NCBI RefSeq assembly: GCF_000423205.1 | Contig: NZ_AUHN01000009.1 | Location: forward strand, 302,607-366,606 | Source: Jonesia quinghaiensis DSM 15701 | GTDB lineage: Bacteria > Actinomycetota > Actinomycetes > Actinomycetales > Cellulomonadaceae | Reading direction: 5' to 3' | Length of the DNA stretch: 64,000 nt | Part shown: positions 58,237 through 64,000 of the stretch, one piece after another | Position numbering within the stretch: position 1 is the first letter of the stretch | How the letters are laid out: each line of letters begins with the position of its first letter | Translations under genes and position numbers: made by a program | The notes under the pieces: model-generated | Told to the model about the DNA's origin: nothing | Database searches by the model: none | Seen by the model: the letters and a program-made list of their open reading frames with translations, nothing else

Positions 58237-60525
58237 ATGAGGATGTTCACCCCTGACGCCGTCACGTTGCTAGACGGCCCACTACGCACCACCCAAGAAA
58301 CAGCCCTCACCTACGCCCTCGCCCTGGACCCCCACCGCCTCTTAGCGCCATACCGCCGGGAAGCTGGGCTACCCGCAGAAGCCGACAGTTACGGAAACTG
58401 GGAAAACTCCGGCCTCGACGGCCACACCCTGGGCCACGTACTGTCCGCCTTGGCATACGCGGCCATAACCCCCACCCCTCTGGCCACACAAGCCCGCGAG
58501 CGCTTGGGGGTTCTTGTTGCAGGGCTTAAGCAGTGTCAGGCGGCGGTGGGTAGTGGTTACGTGGGTGGCATTCCGCAGGGGCGCGAACTGTGGGAGCGTA
58601 TTGGTCGCGGTGAGGTGGATCCGGATTCGTTTGGGCTTAATGGTGCGTGGGTGCCGTGGTACAACCTGCACAAGGTTTTTGCCGGGTTGATTGATGCTGG
58701 GTGGGTGGCCGATGTGCCGGTTGCGCGTGAGGTTGTCCTGGGGTTGGCGAATTGGTGGTTGGCGATTGCGCAGCGCATGGATGATTCTCGGTTTGAGGCG
58801 ATGTTGGTGACCGAGTTTGGTGCGATGAATGCTGCGTTCGCGGATTTGTCGGTGCTCAGTGGTGATGGCCGGTATCTGGATATGGCTCGTCGTTTTACGG
58901 ATCGTCGGTTGTTTGATCCGTTGCTTCGTGGTGAGGACCCGTTGGTGGGGTTGCATGGGAATACTCAGATCGCGAAGGCGTTGGGGTATGCGCGGACTGC
59001 GTTGGCTGGTGGTGGGGATGAGTATCGGGTTGCGGCCCGTAGGTTGTGGGACATTGTGGTGCGGGATCACACGTTGTCGTGTGGTGGTAATTCTGTGCGT
59101 GAGCATTTGCCCGCTGACCCGTATGCTCCGTTTTTCTCTGAGCAGGGGCCGGAGACGTGTAATACGCACAATATGTTGCGGTTGACTGCTGCGTTGCTTG
59201 AGTTGGGGGAAGCACCTCGGGAGTTGATGGATTTTGCGGAGGCGGCTCTGCTGAATCATGTGGTGTCTTCGGTGCACCCAGAGGGCGGTTTTGTGTATTT
59301 CACGCCGGCGCGTCCGCGTCATTATCGCGTGTATTCGCAGGTGGATGAGTGTTTTTGGTGCTGTGTGGGTACGGGGATGGAAAACCTCGTCAAGAATGGG
59401 CAGTTGCTGTACACCCACGCGGGTGATGGTGTGTTTGTGCATGTGGGGGCGGCTTCGCAGGTGCGGTGGGGTGAGCGTGGGGTGACGCTTCGTCAGCCGT
59501 GGACGCTGGACGATGCTGGTATCACGGTGGGTGTTGACTCCGTGGCCGCTGATGCTGGGGAGTGGGCCATACATGTCCGATGCCCGTGGTGGGTGGTTGG
59601 GCAGGTCACGGTCCGTGTCAATGATGTTGCCGTGCTTGGCCGGGTTGAGCATTCCGGTTACGTCACTGTGCGCCGGGTATGGCAGGTGGGTGATCGGCTT
59701 GATGTTGTGTTGCCGCAGGGTGTGCGTGCCAGGTTCGCGCCGCGTGGGGCTCAGTGGGTGTCATTTACTCGTGGTCCGTGGGTGCTTGCTGCCCGGGCAT
59801 GTGATGATGTGGCACGTAGTGCTGGGCGTCGTGGTGAGCACGCTGATGATTCGCGGATGGGTCATGTTGCCGCTGGTGAGTTACTGCCGTTGGCTGACGT
59901 TCCTGTCCTTGTGCTAGACACCCCTGAACGCATGATCGAACAGTTACGTGATGAGGGGGTGGAGTTGGAGCGTTTCGCGACCCTCCATGAGGACCGGTAC
60001 ACCATGTATTTCCCCACGGCACTGGATGAATCTGACCGGGAAAAGGTTCGCCGTGCCCTGGCTGAGCGTGATGCCCGTGAGCAGGCGGACGCTGCGGCGA
60101 CCCGTGACGTTGTCGCTGCGGGGGAACAACAACCAGAGGTTGATCATCAGTTTTTTGGTGCGTCCACTTCCGCTGGTACCACGGCTGGTACATCGTGGCG
60201 GGTAACCACCGACCACTTTGGGTACGTACTACGTAACCGCCACACGGAATCCGACCTGACCAACCCAGGTGAGGGATCGGGCGAAAAAGCCGGTGCCCTC
60301 CAGGTGACGTTCCTTGACCACATTGAGGCGGGCATCGTGCACATATCAGTCAACGGCATTGCCGTTGACCCGGCGCACCACACACCACACCACGGTGCCC
60401 ACCACGCAACAGTGCCCCTCACCGCCTGGGGTTTCCACACCAACCAACCAGAACTCCAGGTAGAAATCCGCGCCACCACACAGGAACAAACACCAGCAGT
60501 GACCGAGATAAGGTGGCTGATGTGA
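58237..60525 (+). CDS. Beta-L-arabinofuranosidase, GH127 family
   Basis: Releases beta-linked L-arabinofuranose, as in arabinan tips or hydroxyproline-linked arabinosides. The 762-residue protein keeps the zinc-cysteine centre of HypBA1: E306 and C308 (PETCNT), C375 and C376 (FWCCVGTGME), with C375 the expected nucleophile and E289 a likely acid/base. ATG 58237 has GGAGG 5 nt upstream. No signal peptide. The downstream LacI start overlaps its stop. Confidence 0.92.
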   Translation: MRMFTPDAVTLLDGPLRTTQETALTYALALDPHRLLAPYRREAGLPAEADSYGNWENSGLDGHTLGHVLSALAYAAITPTPLATQARERLGVLVAGLKQCQAAVGSGYVGGIPQGRELWERIGRGEVDPDSFGLNGAWVPWYNLHKVFAGLIDAGWVADVPVAREVVLGLANWWLAIAQRMDDSRFEAMLVTEFGAMNAAFADLSVLSGDGRYLDMARRFTDRRLFDPLLRGEDPLVGLHGNTQIAKALGYARTALAGGGDEYRVAARRLWDIVVRDHTLSCGGNSVREHLPADPYAPFFSEQGPETCNTHNMLRLTAALLELGEAPRELMDFAEAALLNHVVSSVHPEGGFVYFTPARPRHYRVYSQVDECFWCCVGTGMENLVKNGQLLYTHAGDGVFVHVGAASQVRWGERGVTLRQPWTLDDAGITVGVDSVAADAGEWAIHVRCPWWVVGQVTVRVNDVAVLGRVEHSGYVTVRRVWQVGDRLDVVLPQGVRARFAPRGAQWVSFTRGPWVLAARACDDVARSAGRRGEHADDSRMGHVAAGELLPLADVPVLVLDTPERMIEQLRDEGVELERFATLHEDRYTMYFPTALDESDREKVRRALAERDAREQADAAATRDVVAAGEQQPEVDHQFFGASTSAGTTAGTSWRVTTDHFGYVLRNRHTESDLTNPGEGSGEKAGALQVTFLDHIEAGIVHISVNGIAVDPAHHTPHHGAHHATVPLTAWGFHTNQPELQVEIRATTQEQTPAVTEIRWLM

Positions 60526-61532
60526 AACCCCCACCCCGCACCACAGTCACCCTCGCTGATGTTGCCGCAGCAGCAGGCGTGTCAAAAGCTGCAGTGTCAG
60601 GGGTGCTCAACGGTAAACCGCGAGTCTCTGCAACAACAGCGCAACGCATTAAAGACGCCGCAAAAAACCTGGGCTACCACGCGAACCCCACAGCCCGGCA
60701 ACTACGGTCCGGGCGTACCGACGCCGTGGGATTTGTTATCCCCGAACTGCACCGCCCGTACTTCGGGGAGCTCGCCACCCACCTCGCAAACCAACTGGAA
60801 CAGCAAGGGCGCCACCTTGTCATCCAACGAAGCGGTGGATCACGGGAACAGGAACTCGCAGCCGCCCAATTCGCGCAACTACGACGCTACGACGCTGTGA
60901 TCATGTCGGTACTGGGTGTGGACCCACCAGACCTCGAATCCCTTGGTTTCACCATTCCGTTGGTACTTCTGGGAGAAAAATCGATGCCCGGAGCCCACCC
61001 TCAAGTCCTCATGGACAACGAAACTGGGGCGTTCGAGGCAGTGAAACACCTCCTTACCCGCGGCGCGCAACACATCGTCATGCTCGGCGGATCTCACTCA
61101 CCAGACCGCAACGACATGACCCGGCGACGCACCCAGGGTTACCGCACCGCACACACCACACTGGGGCAACCACTCATTGAGGAACTCATCATTGAACTTG
61201 GTGGAGTTGGTGCGGAAAGCGGCTACACCGCCACCACACAACTCATCGCCGACGGGCACACCTTTGACGCAATATTTGCTGTCACCGACGTTGTTGCCAT
61301 GGGTGCGTTGCGGGCACTAGCAGACGCCGGGTTGCGCGTACCCCACGACGTCCAAGTCATCGGGTTTGATGACATCGCTGACTGCAACTACACCGTCCCA
61401 CGGCTCACCTCAGTCAACCCACACAAAGAACACATCGCAACAGCAGTGTTAGACCTCATTGCCGTGCCAAACAATGACAACCGCGTCATCACCGTGCCCA
61501 CAACACTCAACGTCCGCGAATCAACGCTCTGA
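60522..61532 (+). CDS. LacI-family regulator of the arabinan module
   Basis: A 336-residue regulator with the DNA-binding head [23 protein letters not shown] and a ligand-binding core ending in [14 protein letters not shown]. The GTG at 60522 overlaps the GH127 stop (GTGA) and has AAGG upstream; GTG at 60513 is an alternative. It probably represses GH51 and GH127 through the palindrome at 58173, with an arabinose compound as inducer; this is inferred from position. Confidence 0.9.
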   Translation: MKPPPRTTVTLADVAAAAGVSKAAVSGVLNGKPRVSATTAQRIKDAAKNLGYHANPTARQLRSGRTDAVGFVIPELHRPYFGELATHLANQLEQQGRHLVIQRSGGSREQELAAAQFAQLRRYDAVIMSVLGVDPPDLESLGFTIPLVLLGEKSMPGAHPQVLMDNETGAFEAVKHLLTRGAQHIVMLGGSHSPDRNDMTRRRTQGYRTAHTTLGQPLIEELIIELGGVGAESGYTATTQLIADGHTFDAIFAVTDVVAMGALRALADAGLRVPHDVQVIGFDDIADCNYTVPRLTSVNPHKEHIATAVLDLIAVPNNDNRVITVPTTLNVRESTL

Positions 61533-62306
61533 CAAATCGTCAACTGCTGGCCCCTCAAGACGGGTGCCATCAGCAGCAAACCGCGACCCATGCAGCGGGC
61601 AATCCCACGTCTTCTCCGCGTCATTCCACTGCACAATGCCACCAAGGTGAGTGCACGCCGCAGACACTGCGCGCGTGCACCCATCAACCGTGGACTCAGC
61701 AACGGAGTGGAGCCCCCTGCGCCCCACTCGCCCATCGCCTTCCAGCGGCGGTGTCTCATCCAAGCTCCGTAGCGCTGCAAGCCTGTCCTTCACCAGATCA
61801 TGTGTCACGTGAGCGGTCAGTCTTGCAGTGCTGCCCACACTTTTCACCTCATGAGATGACCAAGAATCCACTGCTGAAGCCCATTCCACCTGATCACCGG
61901 TGATATCGCCGCGTATGAGCGTTGAACCTCAAGGCGAGCGAACAACCCGGCACCCCTCCACGATCCGCACACCCAGTTCATGGGAAGGATCAGCAAGAGC
62001 TCTCAGCGCCCCCATGGGGTCGATCCGCCACTGCCCGTCAAGGGGCCACACCCCGGCGAAACACAAACGGACATCAGCACTGTGCATAAGGTACGCATCG
62101 AGCCCAACTGCAGATGCTGCCGCCATTTCATCCTCAACCAAACCTGAGGCATCTGCGTCAATAATCACCACGTCGCAGGGCTCATCTCCCACCTCCGATG
62201 CGCCAGGTAGCATGGGGGCCGCGTGGGCTTTCACCTCCGAATCTGGCACATGCTGCTGTGCCTGAGCACGCCACCAAGAACCTGAACGAACAGAGTGAAG
62301 GTCCAT
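61521..62306 (-). pseudogene. Decayed FAD-dependent oxidoreductase with Rieske domain
   Basis: Remnant of a fused DAO-type oxidoreductase/Rieske protein. The 5' part (from ATG 62306) encodes SGSWWRA and CDVVIIDADASGL, a damaged form of the ADVVVVGAGITGL dinucleotide-binding loop. It jumps directly to a middle segment (AAASAVGLDAYL...) and reaches a TGA at 61929-61931. The frame continues without shift into [17 protein letters not shown] and then the Rieske end ([18 protein letters not shown]). Most of the FAD domain is missing. Convergent with LacI, with a 12-bp overlap. Confidence 0.82.
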
Positions 62307-62579
62307 GCCCCTATCCTCGACAGGTTCACCGTGTCTGCAACCGCGCACGGAGCCGCAAAGAGCGTATTCCCGGGACCTTTTTCCCTTCTTCACGTTCTCC
62401 CCCACTGTTACTTGGTCGAACCTACCAGTGGTCAGTGGGAGCGGTTTCACCCCCTGCGAACCTTCACCACGGTGTGAGCTGGCCGACAGTGCAAGTAAGC
62501 GGGGTACATAACTCTCGCAACATCGCGCAGACAACGTAGCACCCAAGCCACACAGTGGCAGCACACCACAGGAGAGTTC

Positions 62580-64000
62580 ATGTCTACCACCCCAGGTCAA
62601 CGCCCCCGGCGCTTTTCCATGAGCAACGCACCACTAACCGTACAAATCGCTACCCCCGCAGTCATCCTTGGTGTGGTTGCGTTCATTATGGGAATACTGG
62701 CCATTACCTCAGCGAACACGTTGTCGCTAGGGCAAACCGAAATGAATGACCAACAGGTTAAGCCCTTGGCACTATTGGCGACAATGCAAAGTCAATTCGA
62801 AAGTAGTCAAATACAAGCTGCAGCACTCATCGCATTTGAAGGCGAAGACATTTCCGCACGGATCGCAGCACTCGACGAACGTGAACGCGAAACAGAAGCA
62901 ATTATTGATGAGTACCGTCCCTTTGTCGCCAATCCTGCCACCTTGGCTGGTATTGAAGAAGGTATAGCAGCGTTTCATGCTGCTGTTCGCGGTGAGTGGG
63001 CACAACTCGTTGTGGCCGGGGATGACGCAACCACCCGCGCTTACCTTCAAAACACGTTAGAACCCATCGCAGTGGCAACTGATGAACTGTTTTCCACCGG
63101 GATAGAAAACCGCGTCAACAGCGCTGATACGCTCGATGACGAAGGCGACGATCTCGCCATGCAAACCAACGTGATACTGATCAGCACACTCATTGTGGGG
63201 CTCGTCATCGGGGTAAGCATCGCGTTGGTTATCATCCGCCAACTGCGGCGGTCAATCCAACGAGTCGGTAGCGTGCTGGATGAACTCAGCCACGGGAACC
63301 TCACAGAAATCCCCGTCGCCACAACCACCAACGAAATTGGCCAGATGGTGACCTCCCTCGGTCACGCCATGACAAGCCTGCGCGAAACATTATTTGAAGT
63401 CACCGAATCAGCAGAAACACTAGCCGCCGCATCCGAGGAACTCTCCGCCGGGTCCACCCAAGTTGCCGCAGGAGCCGAAGAAACCTCAGCCCAAGCCAGC
63501 GTGGTGGCTGCCGCAACAGATGAAGTCACCAGCAACATCCAAACCGTGGCCGCAGGAGCTGAACAAATGAGCAACGCGATCCGCGAAATTGCCGAAAACG
63601 CGTCCAACGCTGCAGGTGTCGCCACCAAAGCGGTAGGAGTTTCTGGGAAAGCCGCCGAAACCATTACTGACCTGGGCAACGGTGCGCGTGAAATTGGTGC
63701 AGTAGTCAACCTCATCACCTCCATCGCCGAACAAACCAACCTCCTCGCCCTGAACGCAACCATCGAAGCAGCACGAGCAGGAGAAGCAGGAAAAGGCTTC
63801 GCCGTCGTCGCCTCCGAAGTCAAAGACCTCGCCCAAGAATCAGCACGCGCAGCAGAAGACATCACCCGCCAAATCGAAAAAAACCAACTCCAAACACAAG
63901 ACGCCGTCACAGCAATCACCGAAATCTCCGACATCATCGCATCCATCAACGACTACCAAATGTCCATCTCCTCAGCAGTCGAAGAACAAACAGCCACCAC
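62580..64000 (+). CDS. Methyl-accepting chemotaxis protein, cut by the window end
   Basis: Chemoreceptor with a first membrane helix at about 21-43, a helical outside sensor (to about 195), a second helix near 196-217, a HAMP linker and the signalling coiled coil with the conserved tip [26 protein letters not shown] lies 5 nt before the ATG. The last visible codons are [10 protein letters not shown], so only the C-terminal end is missing. The signalling part is very close to that of the receptor at 1386, while the sensor domains differ. Confidence 0.93.
   Translation, partial: MSTTPGQRPRRFSMSNAPLTVQIATPAVILGVVAFIMGILAITSANTLSLGQTEMNDQQVKPLALLATMQSQFESSQIQAAALIAFEGEDISARIAALDERERETEAIIDEYRPFVANPATLAGIEEGIAAFHAAVRGEWAQLVVAGDDATTRAYLQNTLEPIAVATDELFSTGIENRVNSADTLDDEGDDLAMQTNVILISTLIVGLVIGVSIALVIIRQLRRSIQRVGSVLDELSHGNLTEIPVATTTNEIGQMVTSLGHAMTSLRETLFEVTESAETLAAASEELSAGSTQVAAGAEETSAQASVVAAATDEVTSNIQTVAAGAEQMSNAIREIAENASNAAGVATKAVGVSGKAAETITDLGNGAREIGAVVNLITSIAEQTNLLALNATIEAARAGEAGKGFAVVASEVKDLAQESARAAEDITRQIEKNQLQTQDAVTAITEISDIIASINDYQMSISSAVEEQTAT

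Noticed and set aside
58369..59652. 427-codon open frame on the minus strand inside GH127
   Set aside because: It is the antisense shadow of a strongly supported glycosidase with intact zinc-cysteine residues. Its product is rich in Arg, His, Pro and Thr with no recognisable domain.

Overview
The window looks like chromosomal DNA of a Gram-positive actinobacterium of the order Micrococcales. The signs are moderately high GC, frequent GTG starts, the actinobacterial block dnaX-recR-DUF5063-lysC-asd, DUF4190 and LytR C-terminal proteins, a class-E-sortase-type LASTG surface protein and an ArsR-ArsC fusion. Two methyl-accepting chemotaxis proteins imply a motile organism, and a plant-cell-wall-sugar set suggests a polysaccharide degrader. 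Something near Jonesia or the Cellulomonadaceae would fit, but this is inference only.

Layout. 0-5.5 kb: start of an AroG-type DAHP synthase (-), a small membrane protein, a chemoreceptor, then lysC-asd (-). 5.7-12 kb: an ABC-2 exporter pair (+) sits between lysC and the DUF5063-recR-dnaX block (-). 12-16 kb: metQ-metN-metI methionine importer (-), SRP RNA (-) and tRNA-Ser(GGA) (+). 16-24 kb: small proteins, AlkB, a zinc alcohol dehydrogenase, a LytR_C protein, a uracil/xanthine permease and two tandem DUF4190 proteins. 24-30.6 kb (all -): a GH81 beta-1,3-glucanase whose last codons lie in a 4 x 23-bp tandem repeat, an LLM oxidoreductase, two unknown proteins and a VanY-like peptidase. 30.8-35.6 kb: two divergent TetR + DHA2 efflux-pump pairs with clear palindromic operators. 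35.7-37 kb: a PopT/DUF368 lipid-carrier transporter with a long hydrophilic tail.

37.5-49.2 kb is a galactan system. It has a secreted, wall-anchored GH53 galactanase, an operon of GH42 beta-galactosidase with two sugar permeases and a binding protein, and a divergent LacI regulator. Similar 14-bp motifs (TGT-R-A-N-CG-N3-ACA) occur upstream of both the GH53 and GH42 genes, suggesting one regulon; no transporter ATPase of the right type is present. The stretch between holds two DUF202 proteins, an SDR and an orphan ABC ATPase. 49-52.4 kb: pgi, a DUF4234 protein and a secreted HNH nuclease. 52.5-55.2 kb: an arsenic operon (Acr3, ArsR-ArsC fusion, ArsC). 55.3-56.4 kb: three small proteins. 56.6-61.5 kb: an arabinan module (GH51; divergent GH127 + LacI) around a perfect palindrome. 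61.5-62.3 kb: a decayed FAD/Rieske oxidoreductase. 62.6 kb to the end: a second chemoreceptor, cut by the window edge.

Most gene clusters are separated by strong perfect hairpins, many placed between convergent genes and so probably bidirectional terminators.
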